Source: Sphingomonas phyllosphaerae FA2
Lineage (GTDB): Bacteria; Pseudomonadota; Alphaproteobacteria; Sphingomonadales; Sphingomonadaceae
Direction of reading: 5' to 3'
DNA length: 64,000 bases
Assembly: GCF_000427645.1 (NCBI RefSeq)
Contig: NZ_KE386571.1
Location: 62,001 to 126,000, forward strand
In this document: one piece after another, positions 1 to 8,442 of the stretch
Layout of the letters: each line of letters opens with the position of its first letter
Numbering within the stretch: the stretch's first letter is position 1
Translations under genes and position numbers: made by a program
The notes under the pieces: generated by a model
What the model was told of the DNA's origin: nothing
The model's input: the letters and a program-made list of their open reading frames with translations, nothing else
The model's database searches: none

Positions 1-147
1 CTCCAGGCCGCCGAACTTCGCCTTCCAGGCATAGTACGTCGCGCTCGACATACCGTGCTTGCGGCAAAGCTCCGTCACCACTGCACCCGCCTCGGCCTCC
101 TTCAGGATGCCGATGATCTGCTCTTCCAAAAACTGCTTCCGCTTCAT
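1..147 (-). CDS. IS3-family transposase OrfA, 5' part only (runs off window)
   Basis: Reading the minus strand from an ATG at 147 gives 49 residues beginning MKRKQFLEEQIIGILKEAEA and containing the HTH-like stretch ELCRKHGMSSATYYAWK. This is the typical N-terminus of OrfA of IS3-family elements (IS407-like group), which binds the element ends. The rest, and any OrfB, lies outside the window. A TGACCCCCG sequence on the minus strand at 206-198 looks like the outer end of this element. It directly abuts the left end of the IS6 element, so the two insertions are nested or adjacent. Family assignment is firm; whether the whole element is intact cannot be judged. Confidence 0.85.
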   Translation of the reverse strand, partial: MKRKQFLEEQIIGILKEAEAGAVVTELCRKHGMSSATYYAWKAKFGGLE

Positions 148-206
148 TCCGTCCGTCCCTTCAAGGGCCGGTCTCTAGCTCCAACTGGATGAAGAAACGG
201 GGGTCA

Positions 207-1025
207 CGTCAGTGGTAATCGGGTGATCGTGGGGTAGGGCAGGGCATGCCTCGCCCGCGCAAGCCAGCCTCTCCGTTCCGCTACTTCAACTCGTCGCCCG
301 AAGTGATCCGGCTGGTGGTGCTGATGTACGTGCGCTTTCCGCTCAGCTTGCGAAACGTGGAGGATCTGCTGTTCGAGCGCGGGATCGACATCTGTCACGA
401 GACGGTGCGCCTGTGGTGGAACAGATTCGGTCCGCTGTTCGCGGGCGACATCCGCCGGCAGCGGATGAGCCGCATGCGCGGCTTTCGTCATTGGCGCTGG
501 CACCTGGACGAAATGTACGTGAAGCTGAACGGCGAGATGGTCTACCTGTGGCGCGCGGTGGACCACGAAGGCGAGGTGCTGGAAAGCTACGTCACCCGCA
601 CCCGCGACAAGGCGGCCGCGCTTGCGTTCATGAAGAAGGCGCTGAAGCGCCACGGCGCGCCGGAGGCGATCACAACCGACGGCCTGCGCAGCTACCGTGC
701 CGCGATGAACGAGCTTGGCAATGCCGAGAAGCAGAAGGTCGGCCGCTGGGCGAATAACCGGGTGGAAAACAGCCACCTGCCATTCCGACGACGGGAGCGG
801 GCGATGCAGCGGTTCCGGCAGATGAAGACGCTGCAGAAGTTCGCCTCCGTGCACGCCCACGTCCACAACCACTTCAGCCTGGAACGCCACCTCATCGATC
901 GACAGACCTACCGGGAACGACGCTCCGCCGCACTGGCGGAGTGGCAGTCGCTTGTCAGCTGAACACCGCCGTCAAAGACTGAAATGCATCGGGTGGAGAG
1001 CGGTTCGCATTAGACTGACACCACC
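207..1025 (+). mobile_element. IS6-family insertion sequence
   Basis: The element is about 0.8 kb with one transposase gene, as expected for IS6. The left end (about 207-219) carries CGTCAGTGGTAAT. The reverse complement of the right end (1009-1025) carries GTGTCAGTCTAAT. These share GTCAGT and TAAT in the same order and look like imperfect terminal inverted repeats. The exact ends and target duplication could not be fixed, because the left end merges with the tip of an IS3 element. Two decayed relatives lie in the same orientation at 22.0-22.7 kb. Confidence 0.75.
246..962 (+). CDS. IS6-family transposase (DDE)
   Basis: The 238-residue protein has the usual length and layout of IS6/IS26 transposases. 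It has an N-terminal zinc-finger/HTH-like region with LSLRNVEDLLFERGI, then an RNase H-fold catalytic core. The three acidic residues are visible in HLDEMYVK, ITTDGLRSY and RVENSHLPFRRRERAM. The reading frame is intact, so the element could be mobile. IS6 elements move by replicative transposition and often flank resistance or catabolic segments as direct repeats. The ATG at 246 sits 40 bases inside the left end of the element, a usual spacing. Confidence 0.95.
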   Translation: MPRPRKPASPFRYFNSSPEVIRLVVLMYVRFPLSLRNVEDLLFERGIDICHETVRLWWNRFGPLFAGDIRRQRMSRMRGFRHWRWHLDEMYVKLNGEMVYLWRAVDHEGEVLESYVTRTRDKAAALAFMKKALKRHGAPEAITTDGLRSYRAAMNELGNAEKQKVGRWANNRVENSHLPFRRRERAMQRFRQMKTLQKFASVHAHVHNHFSLERHLIDRQTYRERRSAALAEWQSLVS

Positions 1026-1095
1026 ATCTCGAGGGCTTAATGTCCCCTTGCGGGTCCTCGCCGCCGTCGCGAGATCTGGCCATTTGGAGAAGCTG

Positions 1096-1572
1096 CTACC
1101 TTCGATAGAACTCGGCCACCATGAGCAACTGGCGTATCGCCCGCAGCTCTGCATCCAGATGGAGCGACAGCTTGTCGACGGTCGCGAGCATGTCGGCCTT
1201 GTACCATCGCCACTCCGATGGGGGCACGCGCAACCATCGCGTCTGGTACGCAACGAACTCCTGCCCCAATTCCATGCAATCGATCTTCATGCCTCTGGCG
1301 ATGATCTTGCTCGAAGTGGGGGCGTAGGCCACGATCGGATCGAAGATGCTGCCATGCTTGAGGCGTTGGTAGCGCTGGAAGTGCTGGCCGAGCGCGGTTC
1401 GCCGATCCGTAAGCAATGCGCATGCGTCGACGCGATCGTTCGTCACCAGCGCCCGGGCGCGCCGCATCATCAGGCTCGCGCGGAGGACGTATCCTTCGGC
1501 CTGGACGCGCAGCGCTTTCCGCTGATCGGTCAATCCGAAGAGGTTCGGCGGCGCTAAAGGGCTGTCGGTCAT
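1096..1572 (-). CDS. Uncharacterised 158-aa protein co-transcribed with globin
   Basis: I do not recognise this family. The start codon overlaps the globin stop by four bases (ATGA at 1569-1572), so the two genes are translationally coupled and probably act together. The protein is hydrophilic, has no signal peptide or membrane segment, and looks mostly helical. It has three histidines (H64, H73, H138) and several acidic residues in the helical parts, such as ELGQEF and LSLHLDAELRAI. A small four-helix, metal- or haem-handling protein would be conceivable, but no diagnostic motif supports it. Downstream the IS6 element follows after about 70 bases, so any further operon genes may have been displaced. 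Confidence 0.7.
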   Translation of the reverse strand: MTDSPLAPPNLFGLTDQRKALRVQAEGYVLRASLMMRRARALVTNDRVDACALLTDRRTALGQHFQRYQRLKHGSIFDPIVAYAPTSSKIIARGMKIDCMELGQEFVAYQTRWLRVPPSEWRWYKADMLATVDKLSLHLDAELRAIRQLLMVAEFYRR

Positions 1573-2009
1573 GCGGCGACGCCTCGCTTGGTCGAAACGG
1601 CTTCATTGGCGGCCGCGATCATGACACTCGAGAGGATGGCATAGGCGCTCGTCCATGCCGCTTCGGTTGCGGTGTCAAAGCGCGGCCCGAGCGCCCCGCG
1701 CAGCGTCTCGATGAGCGCCACGCCGACAATCGAGTAATGCCGCTCCTCGACACCATAGCCGACATGCCTGATGGCTAGCGCTCGGGCGACCGGCACCACC
1801 TTCTCGAGTTGATCAAGGGCATCGACGACGGCCGCGAGCGTGAGAAACAGCTTGCGACCTTGATCGTCGATATCGCCATGGAACAGCGCGCGCGTTTCCG
1901 GCGCCAGCGTGAACAGCTGATCATAGAAAGTGTGTGCTGCGCCGGCGGCTGCTGGCAGCACGTGGGCGAAGCTTTCCTGAACCAACTCAATCTGATCGCC
2001 GGTCATCAT
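1569..2009 (-). CDS. Single-domain bacterial globin (Vitreoscilla haemoglobin-like)
   Basis: This 146-residue protein has the complete globin pattern. Tyr29 sits at B10 (HTFYDQLF), Phe43 at CD1 after Pro37, Gln50 at E7, and the proximal His82 is in RHVGYGV. Tyr-B10 and Gln-E7 are the pair found in Vitreoscilla-type globins and allow O2 or NO binding and NO dioxygenation. There is no reductase domain, so it needs an external electron donor. An upstream in-frame ATG at 2132 exists, but the added residues are not globin-like, so I start at the ATG-ATG pair at 2009. No clear ribosome binding site precedes it. It lies 127 bases after a chemoreceptor gene in the same direction and is coupled to the next gene. 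Confidence 0.9.
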   Translation of the reverse strand: MMTGDQIELVQESFAHVLPAAAGAAHTFYDQLFTLAPETRALFHGDIDDQGRKLFLTLAAVVDALDQLEKVVPVARALAIRHVGYGVEERHYSIVGVALIETLRGALGPRFDTATEAAWTSAYAILSSVMIAAANEAVSTKRGVAA

Positions 2010-2136
2010 GATCCGGAGGTACAGCGCAAATGAGACCGGTGCGTTAACGGGGCGCGGTGATCGAGGCAGTCGAAGGTCGGCTGAAAGAACGAGGGTTAAG
2101 GCTATCCGGGATGCATGGGCCACTGTCGTCATTTCG

Positions 2137-3546
2137 TCAGAACGATGACCAGTCTTCCTGCGCGGTCGGCCGCAGCGCGGTTACCCGCGGCGCCGAGCGC
2201 ACCACCTCGAGCCTGGAACGCGGCCCGCCGCCAGCACGACGTTGCTGGGCCGACCGGTGGTCGCCCTTATCGGCAAGCGTGAACCGTGCGACTTCCGTTG
2301 CCAGATCCTGCGCCTCCGAAGCCAGTGTGCGCGTCGCCGCGGTCGCCTCTTCCACCATCGCCGCATTCTGCTGCGTCACGCCGTCCATCTCCGAGATGGC
2401 GGAATTGACCTGCTGGAGACCGATCGCCTGCTGCTCAGCCGAGGCGGCGATCGTCGAGACGATCGTGTTGATCTCCTCGACACGCCCGATGATCCCGCGC
2501 AACGCCGATCCCGTGGCGCTCACCAGCTCGACCCCGGCCTCGACCTGCACGGTGGAGGCGGCGATGCGCGCCTTGACGTCCTTGGCCGCATCCGCCGAGC
2601 GCTGTGCAAGCGCGCGCACCTCGGAAGCGACCACCGCGAAACCCTTGCCGGCGTCCCCGGCGCGCGCCGCCTCGACGCCGGCATTGAGTGCCAGCAAGTT
2701 GGTCTGGAAGGCGATCCCGTCGATGACGCTGATGATCTCACCGATCTCGACCGACGTGCGCTCGATCCCGTCCATCGCGGTCACGGCGCGGTCGACGATC
2801 TCGCCGGACGAATGCGCCTCGCTGCGTGCCTGCAGCACCAGCGCGCTGGCCTTGTTCGCGCCCTCGGCTGTCTGGCGGACCGTGGCCGTGATTTCATCCA
2901 TCGCCGCGGCGGTTTCCTCGAGCGCCGCCGCCTGCTGCTCGGTCCGACGCGATAGATCGTCTGACGCGGCGCGGATGTCAGCGCTCCCGCTGTTGATGCC
3001 GTCCGCAACCACCGACACATTGTTCAGCGTCGAAGCCATAGCCGTCATGGCGGCGTTGAAGTCGTGGCGGACGGTTTCGAACTGCCCCGCCAGCGGCGCC
3101 TTTATCTCCAGCGTCAGGTCGCCCGACGCCATCCGCCCGAGCCCGGAGCCCAGCGCCTCGACCATCGCGTGCGAGTCCGCGGTGGCGCGCCGGATTGTCT
3201 CGGCATTGTCGCGAAAGACCCGCATTGCCCGACTCATCCGCCCAACGCAGTCGCGATGGTCGGCGAACAGGATGGCGGCGTCGAGATCGCCCGCTGCTAG
3301 CGCTTCCATCCGTACCACGGTCGTGACGTAGGGGTCGCTGATCAGCTTGCCGCTGTACCAGGTGAGCAAGACCGGTAGCGAGGCCAAAACCGAGCCGCCC
3401 AGCATGATGCTCCACACCTCGGCCGCCGGCGACATCGCCGCCATGTAGATCAGGCTCAGGCTCAGCGCCGCGACCAGGATCTGGAAAGCCACAACCACGC
3501 GAAATTTGATGCGGATCGGGGCATTGTTTCGGAACCAGGAAATCAT
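2137..3546 (-). CDS. Methyl-accepting chemotaxis protein, short N-terminus
   Basis: The 469-residue chemoreceptor starts with two hydrophobic segments (about residues 16-36 and 44-63). There is almost no periplasmic loop, so it should sense a membrane or cytoplasmic signal rather than an external ligand. HAMP-like regions follow (about 65-190). The signalling domain carries the conserved hairpin tip around [20 protein letters not shown]. The C-terminus is a flexible arginine-rich tail ending in DWSSF, which fits the xWxxF tether used to dock CheR/CheB. Its neighbour downstream is a globin, so an oxygen, redox or NO cue is a reasonable guess. No chemotaxis core genes are nearby. Confidence 0.93.
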   Translation of the reverse strand: MISWFRNNAPIRIKFRVVVAFQILVAALSLSLIYMAAMSPAAEVWSIMLGGSVLASLPVLLTWYSGKLISDPYVTTVVRMEALAAGDLDAAILFADHRDCVGRMSRAMRVFRDNAETIRRATADSHAMVEALGSGLGRMASGDLTLEIKAPLAGQFETVRHDFNAAMTAMASTLNNVSVVADGINSGSADIRAASDDLSRRTEQQAAALEETAAAMDEITATVRQTAEGANKASALVLQARSEAHSSGEIVDRAVTAMDGIERTSVEIGEIISVIDGIAFQTNLLALNAGVEAARAGDAGKGFAVVASEVRALAQRSADAAKDVKARIAASTVQVEAGVELVSATGSALRGIIGRVEEINTIVSTIAASAEQQAIGLQQVNSAISEMDGVTQQNAAMVEEATAATRTLASEAQDLATEVARFTLADKGDHRSAQQRRAGGGPRSRLEVVRSAPRVTALRPTAQEDWSSF

Positions 3547-3992
3547 CTTCGTACTCCTACCGGCCGGCAGAACTAGCGAAGCTCAATAAATTTCCATTGG
3601 CGAAAGTCATTTGCGACGATCTGTATGATCGAAAACACTTGGTTAAGTTCGCGCAGTTATTTCTAGCTCTATTTAACCATAAAATATCGCTGAAGTGCGT
3701 TAGATGCTGAGGAGCGTGATCGCGAAAGGCAATTTATTATTAAGGGTAAAGAAGGCGTGTCCTTTGTAGATCGGATGAAAAATCCTCCGATTGTTAAAGT
3801 CCTGTTAAATCACTTCAATATCTGTGGAGCTATAAGGAAAGGCACAGTTTCGCGTTCTGCTCGTGAGCATCTGAAGCCAGCAGGAGCACCTTTAGCGGGC
3901 ATACCGCTGGTTAAGGTTCGTCCGGCCATGTTTCGCGCCAGGGGAGGGCGGGGCGGTACGCGCTCCCCCCCGAAGGTTTTATGACGAGCCGG
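3547..3992. other. AT-rich intergenic region
   Basis: About 450 bases between the chemoreceptor start and the response-regulator stop. It is clearly richer in A+T than its surroundings, especially 3580-3760, which suits a promoter region for the chemoreceptor on the minus strand. A small hairpin (AGCGG GCATA CCGCT, 3896-3910) is present. A 75-codon plus-strand frame at 3757-3984 shows no protein-like features. I see no RNA gene. Confidence 0.6.
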
Positions 3993-4403
3993 TCAAGTTG
4001 CCGGCGCTTCTGCCTCGGCGATCGGGCGCTCCATCAATCGTCGCATCGCATCCACGATTTCAAAGCGGTCAATTGGCTTGGGATAGAATTCCGCGCGCTC
4101 CGGGAGCGACACGCTTTCGCGGGTGAAGTACGCGGCGGTCAGGATGATCTCGATGGGTGGCCAGCGCTTTCTGATCGCCGCAGCAATCTCGATCCCCTTG
4201 CGACTGCGCGGCATGTCGAGGTCCATGTAAACCAGACGAATATCCAGCCGCTCCTCCAGCAGCGTGACCGCATCGGCGCTGCTCATCGCTTCCACCGCTT
4301 CGAAGCCGGCATCCTCGACCATGCTGATCGCATCGATCCTCAAGATCGGCTCGTCTTCGACGATCAGCACCGGCCATCGTTTAAGGGGTTGAGACTGTCC
4401 CAT
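3993..4403 (-). CDS. Single-domain response regulator
   Basis: A 136-residue receiver domain with no output domain. The acidic pocket is in IVEDEP, the phosphoacceptor is Asp61 in VYMDLDMP, the switch Thr/Ser is in ILTAAY and the conserved Lys is in YPKPID. It follows the HWE kinase gene by 13 bases in the same direction, so it is its likely partner. Stand-alone receivers next to HWE kinases in alphaproteobacteria act as phosphate relays or sinks, or bind partner proteins; the target here is unknown. The protein starts at the ATG at 4403. Confidence 0.9.
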   Translation of the reverse strand: MGQSQPLKRWPVLIVEDEPILRIDAISMVEDAGFEAVEAMSSADAVTLLEERLDIRLVYMDLDMPRSRKGIEIAAAIRKRWPPIEIILTAAYFTRESVSLPERAEFYPKPIDRFEIVDAMRRLMERPIAEAEAPAT

Positions 4404-4416
4404 GCTTGTCTACGCG

Positions 4417-5520
4417 TTACGCCTCTTGCACCTGATACAGCGGTGCAGTTGCCTCTACGGTCAAACCTTCCGGTCCATAGGAAAGCGTAACGCCCCCGGA
4501 GCCGGTTAGTCCCATGCGGATCAGGCGCGAGCCAAACCCCTTGCGCGCCGGCTCGATCGCTGGCGGTCCGCCGCGCTCCGACCAGCTCAGACACAGCATG
4601 TCCTTGTCTCCATCGCCTGTAACGGTCCACGACACCGCCACCTTGCCATCAGGTGCCGTGAGCGCGCCGTATTTGGCGGCGTTGGTGGCCAGTTCATGCA
4701 GCATCAGCGACAACGACAAGGTGGCCCTCGGACCGATAATCACGTCGGGCCCGGACAGTACGAAGCGATCTTCGCCGAAGGTCGCCAAAGCCCCCTTTGC
4801 GACGTCGCCCAGGCCCGCGCTGGACCATTGATCCCGCGTCAGCACGTCGTGCGCTGCGGCAAGAGCAGTCAACCGCTTCCCGAACGAGCGAACGGCTTCT
4901 TGATCCTCAACCTTGTTCAACGTCTGTTGCGCGAGCGCCTGCACCACGCTCAGCGTGTTTTTGATGCGGTGGGCCAGTTCCTCGTTGAGGAGAAGCTGCT
5001 GTGCGTTTGCGACGTCGCGATCGCGCTTTGCTACGACTTCGGAGGTGGTTTCTGTGACGACGAGGAAGATTCCTGCGACCCGGCCGTCCACATCCCAGAT
5101 CGGACTATGTGAATGCGTAAAGAACGCCTCTTTCGGCACGCCGTCGCGATCCGGCGTGTAACGCCCGTTTTCGACAAACACCGTCTTTCCGGCGAGCACC
5201 TGATCGAAGACCGGCGTCAGCTGGTTCCACATCTCCGACCACCACGCGCGTGCCGGCTGTCCCATATGCCCGGGATGCTTGCGGCCGAGACTCGGCGCAT
5301 AGGCGTCATTGTAAAAGGTGAAGAGCTCCGGGCCCCAATGCACCATCATCGGAAACCCGGAGGCGAGCACGATCTGGACCGCCGTTTTCAGCGGTGCCGG
5401 CCAGCGGATCGGATCGCCTAGCGGGTGATCGGTCCAATCGATCGCTCGCAAGGTTTCGGCGCAACCGCCGCCGACTGCCGGAAACGGGTGATGTGGGTCG
5501 CTGAGGGCGGGATCGGTCAC
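4417..5520 (-). CDS. PAS-domain HWE-family sensor histidine kinase
   Basis: The 367-residue soluble kinase has a PAS-like sensor (about residues 45-165) followed by an HWE kinase core. The phosphorylated His184 is in ELAHRIKNTLSVVQAL. The N box is HELATNAAKYGAL, and the family-defining Trp-x-Glu appears in WSERGGPPA. HWE kinases are common in Rhizobiales and Sphingomonadales and often have light- or stress-sensing PAS domains. The PAS domain here lacks the cysteine motif of LOV photosensors as far as I can see. There is no transmembrane segment, so the signal is cytoplasmic. The response regulator lies immediately downstream. Confidence 0.92.
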   Translation of the reverse strand: MTDPALSDPHHPFPAVGGGCAETLRAIDWTDHPLGDPIRWPAPLKTAVQIVLASGFPMMVHWGPELFTFYNDAYAPSLGRKHPGHMGQPARAWWSEMWNQLTPVFDQVLAGKTVFVENGRYTPDRDGVPKEAFFTHSHSPIWDVDGRVAGIFLVVTETTSEVVAKRDRDVANAQQLLLNEELAHRIKNTLSVVQALAQQTLNKVEDQEAVRSFGKRLTALAAAHDVLTRDQWSSAGLGDVAKGALATFGEDRFVLSGPDVIIGPRATLSLSLMLHELATNAAKYGALTAPDGKVAVSWTVTGDGDKDMLCLSWSERGGPPAIEPARKGFGSRLIRMGLTGSGGVTLSYGPEGLTVEATAPLYQVQEA

Positions 5521-5755
5521 AAACCGGCCTTATTGCTCTCTTTACGGCTATGCAGCTGTTTTTTTTGCTCGTTCGCGTTTGGCACTGCGCGCATTCGCAG
5601 CTCTAAAGGTCTAATCGGCCTACGGCTCTCCGACGATACAGTGACGATCCGGAAGGCGAGAATAGATAGGAACGCGTCAGGCTCGTGGCGGCGATATCGT
5701 ACAGGTATGAGAGGGTATTTGAACGATCTGCGCAGCGCTGATGTGCGCGGGTAGA

Positions 5756-8173
5756 TCAGGCCGGAATTGATGAAGACATTGCTTGATCGAGAAAGGCGGC
5801 AGGCCGTGATGGCTGCGTGAGATCGAGAACGTCATGGAAAGAAGTCGCGGTGAGCGGTCGGCTGACGTGGTACCCCTGGATCGTGTCACAACCTTCCGCG
5901 ACCGAGAAGGCGAGTTGCTCGCTCGTTTCGACTCCTTCAACGGTCGTTTTGATGCCAAGACATGCGCTCATTGTGATGATCGCCCGGATAATTGCCGCGC
6001 TTTCCGGATCGTCGGGGATCCGTCGTACGAAGGATTGATCGATCTTGATCTTGTCGAATGGAAATTTGCGAAGGTAGCTCAGCGATGAATAGCCGGTGCC
6101 GAAATCATCCATTGAGATGCGCACGCCAGCCGCCTGAAGCTCGGCCAGTGTCGCAAGCGTACCCGCCTCGTCGTTGAGCAGCACGCCCTCGGTGATCTCC
6201 AACTCCAGTCGGCTCGGCTCGAGTCCTGACGCGTGGAGCGCAGACAAAACGACCTTGCTGAGGGCTGGATCACGGAACTGCGCAGGCGAGAGGTTCACCG
6301 CCACACCTATGTGCGCTGGCCAGTTTACCGCTTCAGAGCATGCTGTCCGCAGCACCCAATCGCCGAGCGGCAGAATCAGTCCTGTTTCCTCTGCCAATCC
6401 TATGAAATCGACTGGTGGGACGAGTCCTCGCTCGGGATGGTTCCACCGCACCAGCGCTTCGGCAGAGGTAATCGCGCCGCTTTGAGCGTCCACCACCGGC
6501 TGGTAGTGCAACTGAAGCTCTCCGTGGCTGATCGCGTGCCGAAGGCCGATCTCGAGGCGCCGCCGCTTTTGTGTCTCCTCGTCAAAACGCGGGTCGTAGC
6601 GCCGCCAGATTGCACGCCCGTCTGATTTCGCGGCGTAAAGGGCCAAATCGGCGTTCCGCAGCAGTTCGGCGGGATCGTCGCCGTCTTGCGGCGCCCACGC
6701 GAAGCCGACGCTCGCACCCAGGTGCAGCGCCTGACCTTGATAGATGAAGGGTCGGCCTCCGATGGTCTGCACAATGCGTTCCGCCAGGATGGCCACGGAG
6801 TCGAGATGGTCTGCGGCAATCTGCAGAACAGCAAACTCGTCGCCGCCAAGCCGGGCAAGCACATCGCCGTCACGTAGCGTCGCCTGGAGCCGCTCCGCTA
6901 CCATCTGCAGGATGGCATCGCCTGCGGCGTGACCAAGCGTGTCGTTCACTGGCTTGAAGCGATCGAGGTCGAGCATGAGCACCGCGAAGGATTGATCGCG
7001 CTCCCGTCGCGAAGCCGTGTGGATTGAGAGCAGATCAAAAAAGCGCCCGCGGTTGGCCACACCGGTCAGCGAATCGCTGAATGCCAGGGTGCGCATGCGA
7101 GCCTCGGTCCGCAGCCGCTCACGCTGGTCACGTACGGCGATGACCGTGTGGACCTTGTATCCGAGCGCGACCTGCGCGCGCAGGATGCGAACGGGAATGG
7201 TGTCGCCGCTTGCGCTGGTGAGCTGCGCCTCCCGTTCCTCGCGCTCGGGAATGCTGGCGAAGTCGACGCCCGGAAGCAATTGGCTCAGGAATGATCCGGG
7301 GAGCGTGCCGGGCGCGTAGCCGGAGAGGCGCTCGATACTCTGATTGGCGGTAGTGATCTCATCCCCGGTGCAGATCAGCAATCCCTCAAGCGCGACATCG
7401 GCGAGTTCGCGCAGGCGGCGCTGATCATGGCGGAGCCTTGCTTTGGCGGCGAGGTCGAAGCGCCAGCCGAATATCGCAAGGGTGAGGAGGGCAATGGACA
7501 CGCCCGCTACCCACGGCGCGATGGTCGCCGGCGACATGGCGATTGCCGGGAACTTGACAGCCGGATCTGACCGCACGGTCATCGCCGCCATGCCGCAGAA
7601 ATGCAGAACGGCGATCGAGAGCAGGAGAAGCGGCGGCGCAGCACGGCGTACGGAGCGACGTCGGTGCGCCAACGTCATCATGCCCAGCCCGGTCACTGGC
7701 ACACCGACTACAAGCGAGAGCAACACCAGCAACGGGTCCCATGCCACGTTGCCCCGGACAAGATACGCCGATTGTCCGATGTAGTGCAGCGCGGCAATAC
7801 CGACGCCGATGACGAGTCCTGCGATAAACTGCTGCAAGCGGCGGCGCGAGCGCATCGACACCAGTATGCCGCCGCCGATGCCCGTGATCGCGCAAACCAA
7901 CGATGCGATGGTGACAAGCGGATCAAAGGCGGCTTCAATGCCTGGCTGATAGGCCAGAAGCACGATGAAGTGTGTGGCCCAGGCGGTGCAGCCGCCCGAA
8001 ACGATACTGACTAGGGCCCATCGTGAACGAGGCACTCCAACTGCCCGAGCCGCGTGGCGAGCGATCGCGAACGTCGCGTATACGCCGACAGCACAGACAG
8101 CAGCGGCAAGCGCCACAAGGCGGTGGTCATGATTGTGCACCATGCAGCGCACGATGGTATGGAGCAGACCCAT
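5756..8173 (-). CDS. MHYT-PAS-GGDEF-EAL cyclic-di-GMP enzyme
   Basis: This 805-residue membrane protein begins with about seven hydrophobic segments containing three MHYT-like repeats (ATHFI, ALHYIG, VLHFCG), thought to bind metal and sense gases. A PAS-like linker (about 255-365) leads to a GGDEF domain with intact RLGGDEFAV, and an RxxD inhibitory site (RDGD) five residues before it. The EAL domain has EALVRW, EITEGVLL, DDFGTGYSSL, KIDQSFV and VEGVET, so the phosphodiesterase looks complete too. Both activities therefore seem possible, with membrane sensing choosing between them. It is monocistronic, separated from both neighbours by more than 230 bases. Confidence 0.95.
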   Translation of the reverse strand: MGLLHTIVRCMVHNHDHRLVALAAAVCAVGVYATFAIARHAARAVGVPRSRWALVSIVSGGCTAWATHFIVLLAYQPGIEAAFDPLVTIASLVCAITGIGGGILVSMRSRRRLQQFIAGLVIGVGIAALHYIGQSAYLVRGNVAWDPLLVLLSLVVGVPVTGLGMMTLAHRRRSVRRAAPPLLLLSIAVLHFCGMAAMTVRSDPAVKFPAIAMSPATIAPWVAGVSIALLTLAIFGWRFDLAAKARLRHDQRRLRELADVALEGLLICTGDEITTANQSIERLSGYAPGTLPGSFLSQLLPGVDFASIPEREEREAQLTSASGDTIPVRILRAQVALGYKVHTVIAVRDQRERLRTEARMRTLAFSDSLTGVANRGRFFDLLSIHTASRRERDQSFAVLMLDLDRFKPVNDTLGHAAGDAILQMVAERLQATLRDGDVLARLGGDEFAVLQIAADHLDSVAILAERIVQTIGGRPFIYQGQALHLGASVGFAWAPQDGDDPAELLRNADLALYAAKSDGRAIWRRYDPRFDEETQKRRRLEIGLRHAISHGELQLHYQPVVDAQSGAITSAEALVRWNHPERGLVPPVDFIGLAEETGLILPLGDWVLRTACSEAVNWPAHIGVAVNLSPAQFRDPALSKVVLSALHASGLEPSRLELEITEGVLLNDEAGTLATLAELQAAGVRISMDDFGTGYSSLSYLRKFPFDKIKIDQSFVRRIPDDPESAAIIRAIITMSACLGIKTTVEGVETSEQLAFSVAEGCDTIQGYHVSRPLTATSFHDVLDLTQPSRPAAFLDQAMSSSIPA

Positions 8174-8442
8174 AACTGCGCGATACGCCGCAAAACTTAA
8201 TGTTCACGGTAGCGTCCCTATGATCATGAGCGTGCTGCGGTGCCTGCTTCGAGTCCATGCCATTAGCAGCCCACCGTCCAATAGGCCAAAGCTACTGCGG
8301 CAAAAAGTTGGCCGGGGGTCGGTACACCCTTCTCCCGGGCTGTTCAGCACCCAAACGCGCTGACGGCTATCTGTCGTGATGAAGATGAACGAACGTCGGA
8401 TGTGGGGAAGCTCTGCGAACCAACTGGGCGTCCGCTTGTGGG

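Noticed and set aside
2057-3331. A 424-codon plus-strand frame
   Set aside because: It is antisense to the chemoreceptor and Ser/Ala/Arg-rich with no motif.
3757-3984. A 75-codon plus-strand frame in the AT-rich gap
   Set aside because: No ribosome binding site, motif or sensible composition; the region looks like a promoter area.
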